DNA from: Chloroflexus islandicus
GTDB lineage: Bacteria > Chloroflexota > Chloroflexia > Chloroflexales > Chloroflexaceae
DNA: 49,922 bases
NCBI RefSeq assembly: GCF_001650695.1
Contig: NZ_LWQS01000061.1
Coordinates: 1-49,922 of the forward strand
Direction: 5' to 3'
This document shows positions 34,247 to 41,607 of this stretch, one piece after another; position 1 is the first letter of the stretch, and every line of letters begins with the position of its first letter. The notes beneath the pieces were generated by a model. That model was not told the origin of the DNA. It searched no databases and saw only the letters and a list, made by a program, of their open reading frames with translations. The position numbers and the translations under genes were made by a program.

Positions 34247-36313
34247 TCACGCTTTGAGCGCATAGATATGATGATCCATTGAGCCAATATAGACCACGCC
34301 ATTGACAATCATCGGTGATGAGACGATGGGGCCATCAGTGAGATATTTCCAGATCAACTGGCCGCTGCCGGCATCGAGACAGTAGATGGCCTGATCGACG
34401 GCGCCAAAATAGAGCCGGCCACCTTCAACCCGTGGCGATGAGGTGATCTGGCTGCCAACCTCATACTTCCAGACCAACCGCCCGTTCTTGGTATCGAGGG
34501 CGTACATATTGCCATCGACGCCGCCGACAAACACCCGCGTACCGACCACACACGGCGAGGAGTTGATGTAATGGCCGGTGCGAAAGCGCCACGCCGGCCA
34601 GCCGCCTTCGGCATCGAGCGCATAGAGGTTTTGGTCGAGCGAACCGACAAAGACCAGACCATCACTAAACGCTGGCGACGAACGCACTGGCTGTTGGGTG
34701 CGCTGCTTCCACTTCACCGCGCCGGTGCGCACATCGAGGCAATAGACATTGCCATCATCGCCGCCGATAAAGATCGACGAACCGTTAATGCAGGCCGACG
34801 AGCGGATCGGATTCCACGTGCGGTACTTCCAGATCAAGGTGCCACGCAGACCATCAATCGCATACACATGTTGATCATCGGAACCGACAAAGATCACGCG
34901 GTCTTCAATCCGCGGCGAGGAACGGATCGGCTTTTCGGTGCGAAATGTCCAGCGCGGGTTGCCACGCCGCATATCGAGCGCATAGAGCGAACCATCTTCC
35001 GAACCGATATAGACCATATCTTGCCATACTGCCGGCGACGAGCTAATGCCGCCTTGCGTGGCATACTTCCAACGAAACTCGCCGCGGGTCGCATCAACGG
35101 CGTAGATATTGGTATCATAACAGCCGACAAAGACCAAACCGCCGCTGACGAACGGCGACGATCGCACCTCGTCTTCGCACTTAAACCGCCAGACCAGCTC
35201 GGTCGTTTGCGCGCTTTTCCCTTTGCCGGCGACCGGAGCAGCGACTGCCGGCTTCGCCCCAACTGTCTCGGCCAAGGAGGGCACGGTGAGCAACGCCTGC
35301 CGGAACTCTTCGGCACTCTGCCAACGGGCCGCCATATCATATTCGAGCGCCCGCATCACCACGGCTTCCATTTCTGGCGAAACCGCGGGGTTAATCTGCC
35401 GGATCGGACGTTCTTGGAAGGTGAACGGCGTTTCGAGGCGTGGATCGGTATTGGTGAGCAGATGGTGCAACGTCGCGCCAAGCGCATAAATATCGCCGAC
35501 CGGCTCAGCCACGCCGCGATACTGTTCGGGCGGCGAGTAGCCTTCGGTGCCGATCATGGTGCCCTTGCGATCGCTGCGGTTGAGGTTGCGAGCAATGCCA
35601 AAGTCAATGAGCACAATCCGGTCATCGCCGACCACCATCACGTTCGATGGTTTCATATCGCGAAAGACGATCGGTTCCGGCTTGTGATTGTGCAAATACG
35701 ACAGCACATCGCAAATTTGCAATGCCCACCGCGCAACCCGCGCTTCGTCAAGCGGCTTGCCGTTTTCTTCCAACACCGTCTCAAGGTCTTTGCCGGGGAT
35801 AAATTCGAGGACGAGGTAGACTTTACCGTGCTCTTCAAAAAAGTCGTAGACTTTGGGAATCGCAGGGTGTTGCAGGGTGGCTAACAAGCCAGCTTCGCGC
35901 TGAAAGTTCTTGAGATTGAGTAAACGGGTTTGCGAATCGGGCGCGCTCTGGGCCATTTCTTTGATCGCGCAATAGCGCACCACATCTTTGAACCGCAAGT
36001 CGCGTCCGCGGTAGACGACGCTCATCCCGCCAATCCCGATTGGCCCCTCGACGTGGTAACGACCTTGAAGAACAGTACCGGGGTTGAGCATCACCGGCGC
36101 GACTGGCGACGGCTGGCCAGCGGGCCGCGCCGCCATCTGGCGCGTGCCTTCGTCCGCTTCACCAGCGGGCCGCGCCGCCATCTGGCGCGTGCCCTCTTCC
36201 GGCGCAGATGATGGCGTAGATGGGCCGATCTGGCGCGTGCCATCATCAGCCGCGCCGCTTTCGGGAGGTTGTGCGTTGACAGATTTGGTGCCAACCCGTT
36301 TGATCAAGCCCAT
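34247..36313 (-). CDS. Ser/Thr protein kinase fused to a PQQ-like beta-propeller
   Basis: This 688-residue protein has no membrane segment. Residues 20-62 carry three acidic-GTRQ[I/M] motifs (Thr26, Thr42, Thr57). The kinase domain (about 84-345) has GIGGMSVVYRG, Lys118, FRDMKPSNV (Asp219, with Phe in place of the HRD His), DFG (237-239) and an activation loop with Thr251 and Thr256. Residues 372-688 are eight repeats with a WxxxTxxxIxSSP...VYxGSxDxxxYALDxxxG pattern, an eight-bladed PQQ-like propeller. Many bacterial kinases separate such sensors by a membrane helix; this one does not, so it should sense a cytosolic cue. ATG at 36313 follows GAGGTGACTC. First gene of the operon. Confidence 0.95.
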   Translation of the reverse strand: MGLIKRVGTKSVNAQPPESGAADDGTRQIGPSTPSSAPEEGTRQMAARPAGEADEGTRQMAARPAGQPSPVAPVMLNPGTVLQGRYHVEGPIGIGGMSVVYRGRDLRFKDVVRYCAIKEMAQSAPDSQTRLLNLKNFQREAGLLATLQHPAIPKVYDFFEEHGKVYLVLEFIPGKDLETVLEENGKPLDEARVARWALQICDVLSYLHNHKPEPIVFRDMKPSNVMVVGDDRIVLIDFGIARNLNRSDRKGTMIGTEGYSPPEQYRGVAEPVGDIYALGATLHHLLTNTDPRLETPFTFQERPIRQINPAVSPEMEAVVMRALEYDMAARWQSAEEFRQALLTVPSLAETVGAKPAVAAPVAGKGKSAQTTELVWRFKCEDEVRSSPFVSGGLVFVGCYDTNIYAVDATRGEFRWKYATQGGISSSPAVWQDMVYIGSEDGSLYALDMRRGNPRWTFRTEKPIRSSPRIEDRVIFVGSDDQHVYAIDGLRGTLIWKYRTWNPIRSSACINGSSIFIGGDDGNVYCLDVRTGAVKWKQRTQQPVRSSPAFSDGLVFVGSLDQNLYALDAEGGWPAWRFRTGHYINSSPCVVGTRVFVGGVDGNMYALDTKNGRLVWKYEVGSQITSSPRVEGGRLYFGAVDQAIYCLDAGSGQLIWKYLTDGPIVSSPMIVNGVVYIGSMDHHIYALKA
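36135..36241 (-). repeat. Coding repeat of the GTRQ motif in the kinase gene
   Basis: The plus strand reads ATCTGGCGCGTGCC at 36135, 36180 and 36228. The first two sit in a 45-bp tandem unit (15 codons, EGTRQMAARPAG plus three). The third is in a different sequence context, and a fourth copy of this DNA block lies near 34101 in the phosphatase gene. Confidence 0.9.
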
Positions 36314-36375
36314 GAGTCACCTCGTCCATTGGTTATGCCAGCGATAGTGAGACATATTGGCAAGTTTGTTCCTCT

Positions 36376-36404
36376 ATTATAGAAGGTGTTGTTCGCTTCG
36401 GCAA
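36376..36404 (-). promoter_or_regulatory. Sigma70-type promoter of the kinase operon
   Basis: The minus strand has TTGCCG (36404-36399), exactly 17 bp, then TATAAT (36381-36376). The leader to the kinase ATG is about 55-60 bases. This is one of the strongest matches in the window and the only one before the seven genes from 36313 to 29052. Confidence 0.75.
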
Positions 36405-36532
36405 CCGGATCAAGGCACCATAATGGCTATTACGAATATTCCTTGTTTTGTGCTTGATGTTTGATGGCAGCGAGGAGGATGGATACAAACCGCACGGCTA
36501 GGCCGATAGTGTGAGCCGTGCGGCTGCCAGAG

Positions 36533-36552
36533 AGCCGCACCGCCGTGCGGCT
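36533..36552. terminator. AGCCGCAC hairpin after the FGGY kinase gene
   Basis: AGCCGCAC-CGCC-GTGCGGCT is a perfect 8-bp stem 17 bases beyond the FGGY kinase stop. A partial copy lies just upstream (36514-36525). The same arm is used in the tandem array at 38162-38368 at the other end of the gene. Confidence 0.5.
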
Positions 36553-36569
36553 GTACAGATACAGATGGC

Positions 36570-38054
36570 TCAGCGCGCCGGTTGCCACCCTTGCACGCGA
36601 GCAATGGCCATCCGCCACCGTTCGGAGTGGATCTCGCGTTCGGCGGCGGTTGTGCGTGGCACGAACCGCGTCGCCGTATCATCAACCAACGCCGGCAAGG
36701 TCTGCGGCGACCACACGCCGGCCCCGATCCCGGCCAGCAGCGCCACGCCGCGAGCCGTGGTTTCGGTGTCGCGGGCGCGCACCAGCGTCACCCCGCTTAG
36801 ATCGGCTTGAATTTGGCAAGCCAGATCGCTGGCGGCTAAGCCGCCACCCACCCGCAGTTCATTGATGGCGATCCCAGCCTCAGCCTGCATCGTCGCCAGA
36901 ATATCGGCTAATTGGAAGCCGATCGACTCGTAGAAGGCGCGGGCGATATGGCCGACCTGCACCCCCAACGCCAAGCCAAAGAGCGCGCCGCGCGCGCTGC
37001 GATCTTCGCTCGGCACCCCCAACCCGTTGAGCGCGGGCACAAAGACCACGCCGCCGCTGTCGGGCACTGTCGCCGCGTGCCGGTCGAGATCGGCGACGCG
37101 CCGCACCAAACCGATCTCGCGCAGCCAATTGGCCGCCGCGCCAGTGGTCGTCATGTCGGCTTCGAGGGCATAGGTTGGCACACCGCCAATCTCCCATGCC
37201 AAATAGGTTTTGCAAATACCTTGCGGCGGCGCATGCGGGCCAACCACCGCGTTCACAAATGAGGCAGTACCGTGGGTTGCCACGGCTTGGCCGGGGGAAC
37301 GGCAATCGTAGCCAAACAATGCCGATTGCTGGTCGGTGATCATCGCCAGCACCGGCACTGCTGCGCCATCGATATGCAACTCGCCGAAATGGTGAATCGT
37401 CGGGCGGGGGATGGGCAGCGCCGCACGCGGTATCTGGAGCGCCTCGATCCACTCATCCCATAGCGTGCGCCGGCGCGGATCGTAGACGGTCATCGCCTGC
37501 AATAGCGAGTGGTCGAGGGCGTGCTCTGCCGGGCAGCCGAGCGCCTGCACGATCCAGCCGGCGGCCAGCGACACCCGCAATACGCCTTGTTCGGCGGCAC
37601 GGCGAAACGCGGCATCGTGCTGCATCCGCCATGCCATGTGCATCGCGCTGGCGTAGGGGCCGGGGAACTGGCCCAACCGTTCGCGCCGCTGCGGCCCCAA
37701 CGGCGTATCAGCCAACGCCGCCACTAACGGCGCGGTACGCAAGTCTTGCCACGTGATGGCATTGCCAATCGGGCGACCAGTGCGGGCATGCCACGCAAAG
37801 ACGGTATCGCGCTGCGAGGTGATCCCGCAGGCGATCAGGTCGCTGCCACGGACACCGGCGCGGGCAAGCGCCTCGTTGATCGCCTCGGCCACGCTGCGCG
37901 CAATCGCGTGCGGTCGCTGCTCAACCCATCCCGGCTGGGGGTAGACACGCCCAACGGCGCGGTAGCCATACCCCCGCACTTGGCCTTCATCATCGTAAAT
38001 TACGGCGCGGCTGCCACTGCCGCCTTGATCGATGGCAAGAACGTAGCGTCTCAC
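36570..38054 (-). CDS. FGGY-family carbohydrate kinase, glycerol-kinase-like
   Basis: This 494-residue sugar kinase has the N-terminal phosphate motif LAIDQGGSGSRAVIYD, CGITSQRDT and ITWQDLR (as in the glycerol-kinase ITSQRET and WQDxRT blocks), then GQAVATHGTASFVNAVVG and a late ELRVGGGLAASDLACQIQADLSG. These match FGGY kinases and especially GlpK. GlpK makes glycerol-3-phosphate from glycerol and ATP. No glp partner genes are nearby and several GlpK positions differ (DQGGSGS instead of DQGTTSS), so the substrate may be another polyol. GTG at 38054 follows GACGAGGCAACCCT. Confidence 0.85.
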   Translation of the reverse strand: MRRYVLAIDQGGSGSRAVIYDDEGQVRGYGYRAVGRVYPQPGWVEQRPHAIARSVAEAINEALARAGVRGSDLIACGITSQRDTVFAWHARTGRPIGNAITWQDLRTAPLVAALADTPLGPQRRERLGQFPGPYASAMHMAWRMQHDAAFRRAAEQGVLRVSLAAGWIVQALGCPAEHALDHSLLQAMTVYDPRRRTLWDEWIEALQIPRAALPIPRPTIHHFGELHIDGAAVPVLAMITDQQSALFGYDCRSPGQAVATHGTASFVNAVVGPHAPPQGICKTYLAWEIGGVPTYALEADMTTTGAAANWLREIGLVRRVADLDRHAATVPDSGGVVFVPALNGLGVPSEDRSARGALFGLALGVQVGHIARAFYESIGFQLADILATMQAEAGIAINELRVGGGLAASDLACQIQADLSGVTLVRARDTETTARGVALLAGIGAGVWSPQTLPALVDDTATRFVPRTTAAEREIHSERWRMAIARVQGWQPAR

Positions 38055-38146
38055 AGGGTTGCCTCGTCACGTATCAGGCGAATGGGGGGCATTATACCAC
38101 GTTGTTGCGCGCGATTGGGGGCCACGCAGACGCCGGTACAATCGGT

Positions 38147-38152
38147 TATAAT
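38147..38152 (+). promoter_or_regulatory. -10 box (TATAAT) of tgt
   Basis: A perfect TATAAT lies at 38147-38152 with no clear -35. The predicted leader of about 215 bases is filled by the hairpin repeats at 38162-38368. Confidence 0.5.
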
Positions 38153-38161
38153 ACGGCCATG

Positions 38162-38368
38162 AGGAGCCGCACGGCTGTGCGGCTCTACGGTTGTGCGGGG
38201 ATCAGATTGGACACCGCACCGCCGTGCGGCTGTACATTGGGGGCCAGATTGAACACCGCACCGCCGTGCGGCTGTACATTGGGGGCCAGATTGAACACCG
38301 CACCGCCGTGCGGCTGAACCAGTGTTTGGTTGTCACATAGGGAGCCGCACCGCCGTGCGGCTGTACGG
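38162..38368 (+). repeat. 42-bp tandem hairpin repeats in the tgt leader
   Basis: GCCGTGCGGCTGTACATT starts at 38221 and 38263, and a shortened copy starts at 38305, so the period is 42 bp. Related single hairpins lie before (AGCCGCAC-G-GCTGTGCGGCT at 38165) and after (ending 38362). Each unit holds a CCGCAC...GTGCGG stem. The last hairpin ends a few bases before the GTAGGA ribosome site of tgt. Nothing else is visible in the 321-base gap between the divergent FGGY kinase and tgt genes. Confidence 0.85.
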
Positions 38369-38376
38369 TAGGAATC

Positions 38377-39588
38377 ATGTCGCATTTTACGATTACTGCT
38401 CGTGATCCTGACAGCCGCGCCCGCGCTGGCGTATTGCAAACCGCTCACGGTGCGGTTGCGACGCCGGTCTTTATGCCGGTCGGCACACGCGCCACGGTCA
38501 AATCGCTTAGTCCGCACGAACTGCGCGACCACGGTGCGTCCATCATTCTTGGCAATACCTACCACCTCTACCTACAGCCCGGCCACGAGCTGATCGCGCG
38601 TCACGGCGGCCTGCACGGCTTTATGAGCTGGGATGGCCCTATCCTGACTGACAGCGGCGGGTTTCAGGTCTTTTCGCTGGTCTACGGCGGGATCGCCGAT
38701 GAGGTCAAGGGCCGGCGACCGGCGCACCCATCCCGCTTGAGTGATATGGTGACAGTGACCGAAGAGGCAGTCATCTTCAAATCGTACCTCGACGGCTCGC
38801 GCCACGTCTTTACGCCGGAACGGAGCATCGAGGTGCAGCACCATCTCGGCGCAGACGTGATTGTCTGCTTCGATGAACTGCCACCGTTCCGGGCCGGTTA
38901 CGACTACACCGCGCAAAGCATGGCCCGCACCCACCGCTGGGCCGAACGCTGCCTCACCGCGCACCAGCAACGGAACCGCGCCGCGCTGCCCAACCCCGAT
39001 CAACTTCTATTTGGGATCGTGCATGGCGGTATCTTTCCCGACCTGCGGCGAGCGAGCGCCGAAGTGATTAGCAGGATGGGTTTTGATGGCCTCTGCATTG
39101 GGGGATCGTTAGGGGCTAACAAAGAGCAGATGTACGAGGTCGTGGATATGACCGTGCCTTACCTACCCGACGGTATGGCGCGCCATCTGTTGGGAGTCGG
39201 CGATGTCGATGATCTGCTGGAAGGAGTAGCGCGGGGCATCGATATGTTCGATTGCGTCAGCCCAACCCGGCTGGGAAGGCACGGTGCGGCGTTAGTGCGC
39301 AACCGCGAGCGAAACTGGCGACTGAATGTGACCAATGCCTCGTTACGCGATGATCCGGGGCCGTTGCAAGCTGGCTGCACCTGTTACACCTGCCGCCACT
39401 TCTCGCGCGCCTACATCCACCATCTCTACCGCTCGAAAGAGCTGCTCGGCATTCGGCTGGTCAGCCTGCACAACGTCGCGTTCCTGCTCAACCTGATGGC
39501 CGACGTGCGCGCGGCGCTGGCAGCCGGCAGGTTTGGCGAATTGTACGAAGAATGGCTAGGCAAACCGCTGATCAGCGTGACACGATAA
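38377..39588 (+). CDS. tgt: Queuine tRNA-ribosyltransferase (tRNA-guanine transglycosylase)
   Basis: TGT swaps guanine-34 for preQ1 in GUN-anticodon tRNAs. This 403-residue protein shows TPVFMPVGTRATVKSLSP, GNTYHLYLQPG, the catalytic Asp region LTDSGGFQVFSL, ERSIEVQHHLGADVIVCFDE, GIVHGG, RHLLGVGDVDDLLEGVARGIDMFDCVSPTR and the zinc site CTCYTCRHFSRAYIHHL. All elements of the bacterial enzyme are present and the length is normal. ATG at 38377 follows GTAGGAATC. No queA or other queuosine genes lie in the window. Convergent with the CvpA-like gene. Confidence 0.96.
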   Translation: MSHFTITARDPDSRARAGVLQTAHGAVATPVFMPVGTRATVKSLSPHELRDHGASIILGNTYHLYLQPGHELIARHGGLHGFMSWDGPILTDSGGFQVFSLVYGGIADEVKGRRPAHPSRLSDMVTVTEEAVIFKSYLDGSRHVFTPERSIEVQHHLGADVIVCFDELPPFRAGYDYTAQSMARTHRWAERCLTAHQQRNRAALPNPDQLLFGIVHGGIFPDLRRASAEVISRMGFDGLCIGGSLGANKEQMYEVVDMTVPYLPDGMARHLLGVGDVDDLLEGVARGIDMFDCVSPTRLGRHGAALVRNRERNWRLNVTNASLRDDPGPLQAGCTCYTCRHFSRAYIHHLYRSKELLGIRLVSLHNVAFLLNLMADVRAALAAGRFGELYEEWLGKPLISVTR

Positions 39589-39614
39589 CACAGGCGGCAT
39601 AGCAGCAGACGCTG

Positions 39615-40223
39615 TTATCGCCGCCGCCGCTCGATCGCACGATTGATCTGTTCGAGCACGCGCAGATCGGCCTCTTTGGGGGAACGCGGCGCATCAGCGT
39701 ACAGCGCGCGCTCGGTGCGGAAGAGGTGCAGAAGACGCACCGCGAGAATCACGCCGCCGAGCAACGTCAGCGCTAACATCCCCCACGGCAGCCATGCAAT
39801 GACCAGCGGCGTTACCACGGTCGTTGCCAACCGCTCGGCGTTCGTCGCTTCCGGCCACGCAACCCCAGCGTAGCGCACAAGGTAGGTTATGACGAGGGCA
39901 GCATTTATGACACCGAAGGCGGCCCCGATCAAGCGATGAGACCACTCTGCGGCATCTTCGAGGCCAAACTCGATGATCATATCGATACCGTAGCCGATGA
40001 TCATCGCCAGAACCAGCAATCCGCTTAACGAGACAAAGAGCGGCCAGCCATTGGCCAATCCGGCGCGCCCGAGCAGGTTGATCACCCCATCCCGCCATAG
40101 ATCAACCAGTACGGCGCCAATCAGGGTGCCCACGAGCGCGAACCCGCTTGGCCAAGCGCCGCGGCGTAATCCAACGATCGTGAAGAGGATGAGAATAATG
40201 ACTGCCCCCACATCGATTGCCAT
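39615..40223 (-). CDS. CvpA-like integral membrane protein
   Basis: This 202-residue protein has about five membrane segments. The start MAIDVGAVIILILFTIVGLRRG followed by SGFALVGTLIGAVL resembles CvpA-family proteins (colicin V production), whose function in most bacteria is unclear. The C-terminal tail is soluble and strongly basic, ending INRAIERRRR. ATG at 40223 follows GAAGGAGTGGCGT, a strong ribosome site; a longer open frame to 40310 is not supported. Single gene, divergent from gap. Confidence 0.7.
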   Translation of the reverse strand: MAIDVGAVIILILFTIVGLRRGAWPSGFALVGTLIGAVLVDLWRDGVINLLGRAGLANGWPLFVSLSGLLVLAMIIGYGIDMIIEFGLEDAAEWSHRLIGAAFGVINAALVITYLVRYAGVAWPEATNAERLATTVVTPLVIAWLPWGMLALTLLGGVILAVRLLHLFRTERALYADAPRSPKEADLRVLEQINRAIERRRR

Positions 40224-40409
40224 ACGCCACTCCTTCAGTGGTGAACTTAGATTACTACGTATTGTAGCAGAAATGTCAAGCAATGGCCCAGCGGGGATCG
40301 CTATGAGCATGCAAGGTCATTCACTGTCCCATCATTCCGCTGTAGGTCATTGAGTAGGCATTTCTCCACCTGACGGGCAAGAATCGGCATGCGAGCCGCT
40401 GCACAAAGA

Positions 40410-40443
40410 TGCTATAATGACCGCGTCAGACAATGGTTGTCTG
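40410..40443 (+). promoter_or_regulatory. Extended -10 promoter with start-site inverted repeat, gap
   Basis: TGCTATAAT (40410-40418) is an exact extended -10. The inverted repeat CAGACAA-TGG-TTGTCTG (40427-40443) begins right at the expected transcription start. A repressor bound there would block gap; alternatively it is a hairpin at the mRNA 5' end. The leader to the ATG is about 85 bases. Confidence 0.65.
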
Positions 40444-40509
40444 TCGTACCATTGCTGCTCACGGTATCTCTTACCGGAGCGCAATCGTTTGAGTGCTAAG
40501 GAGGCTTGC

Positions 40510-41535
40510 ATGGTTCGCGTCGCTATCAACGGTTTCGGCCGGATCGGGCGCCAGAGCTTTAAGGCGATGCTGGAGTACTATCCCGAAGAGTTTGAGATTG
40601 TCGCGATTAATGACCTCACCGACGCCAAGACGCTGGCGCATCTCTTGCGGTACGATTCAACCTACGGCGCCTTCGATGGCGAGGTGACAGTGACCGAGAA
40701 GGCGATTGTCGTCGAGCAGGATGATGTGCGCTACGAGTTGCTGACGCTCGCCGAGCGTGATCCGGCGGCGTTGCCGTGGAAGGAGCTGGGGGTCGATATC
40801 GTGATCGAGTCGACCGGTCGCTTTACCGATGCCGAGAAGGCCAAGGCCCACCTTGCGGCGGGGGCCAAGAAGGTGATTATTACCGCGCCGGCCAAAGGTG
40901 AAGATATCACTATCTGCTTGGGCGTCAACGACGCGAAGTACGATCACGAGAAGCACCACATTATCTCGAACGCCTCCTGCACGACCAATTGTCTCGCGCC
41001 GGTCGCCAAGGTGCTCAATGATCGCTTTGGCATCGAACGCGGGTTGATGACGACGATCCACTCGTATACGATGGATCAGAACTTGCAGGATAACGTCCAC
41101 AAAGACTTGCGCCGGGCGCGGGCAGCGGCGATCAACATGGTGCCCACCACCACCGGCGCTGCCAAGGCCGTGGCATTGGTCATTCCTGAGCTGAAGGGCA
41201 AGTTCCACGGCTATGCCGTGCGCGTGCCGACGCCGACCGTCTCGATGGTCGATTTCTCGGTCTTGCTCAGCACCAAGACTTCGGTTGAAGCGATTAACCA
41301 AGCCTTCATCGAGGCCAGCGAGAGCGAGGAGCTGGAGGGCATCCTCGGCGTCAGCCACGATGAGCTGGTCAGCACCGACTTCATCGGCACCACCTACAGC
41401 AGCGTGGTTGACCTGCCGCTGACGATGAGCATGGGTGACGATTTCTTCAAGATCGTCGCGTGGTACGACAACGAGTGGGGCTATTCGGTGCGCGTTGCCG
41501 ATCTGACGGCGCTGGTGGCCGACCGGTTTGAATAA
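40510..41535 (+). CDS. gap: Glyceraldehyde-3-phosphate dehydrogenase
   Basis: GAPDH oxidises glyceraldehyde-3-phosphate to 1,3-bisphosphoglycerate with NAD(P). This 341-residue protein shows the NAD fold start [49 protein letters not shown], the catalytic Cys in [46 protein letters not shown] and the C-terminal [18 protein letters not shown] at 40510 follows AAGGAGGCTTGC. It is apparently monocistronic; no pgk lies alongside. Confidence 0.97.
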   Translation: MVRVAINGFGRIGRQSFKAMLEYYPEEFEIVAINDLTDAKTLAHLLRYDSTYGAFDGEVTVTEKAIVVEQDDVRYELLTLAERDPAALPWKELGVDIVIESTGRFTDAEKAKAHLAAGAKKVIITAPAKGEDITICLGVNDAKYDHEKHHIISNASCTTNCLAPVAKVLNDRFGIERGLMTTIHSYTMDQNLQDNVHKDLRRARAAAINMVPTTTGAAKAVALVIPELKGKFHGYAVRVPTPTVSMVDFSVLLSTKTSVEAINQAFIEASESEELEGILGVSHDELVSTDFIGTTYSSVVDLPLTMSMGDDFFKIVAWYDNEWGYSVRVADLTALVADRFE

Positions 41536-41552
41536 TCGGATGGGCGGTAGTA

Positions 41553-41575
41553 GGGGCAGGTTTCCAACCTGCCCC
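41553..41575. terminator. GGGGCAGGTT hairpin between convergent genes
   Basis: GGGGCAGGTT-TCC-AACCTGCCCC is a perfect 10-bp stem 18 bases after the gap stop. A second, imperfect GGCAGGGTT/AACCCGCC hairpin follows at about 41588-41607, directly before the stop of the convergent membrane-protein gene. Confidence 0.6.
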
Positions 41576-41607
41576 TCTACGGATACAGGCAGGGTTAAAA
41601 CCCGCCC

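Noticed and set aside
34571-35884. 437-codon open frame opposite the kinase-propeller gene
   Set aside because: Antisense shadow; the repeat pattern just mirrors the propeller blades of the true gene.
36570-38054. Firm naming of the FGGY kinase as glpK
   Set aside because: The DQGGSGS phosphate loop departs from the usual DQGTTSS and no glp genes are adjacent, so only a family-level call is justified.
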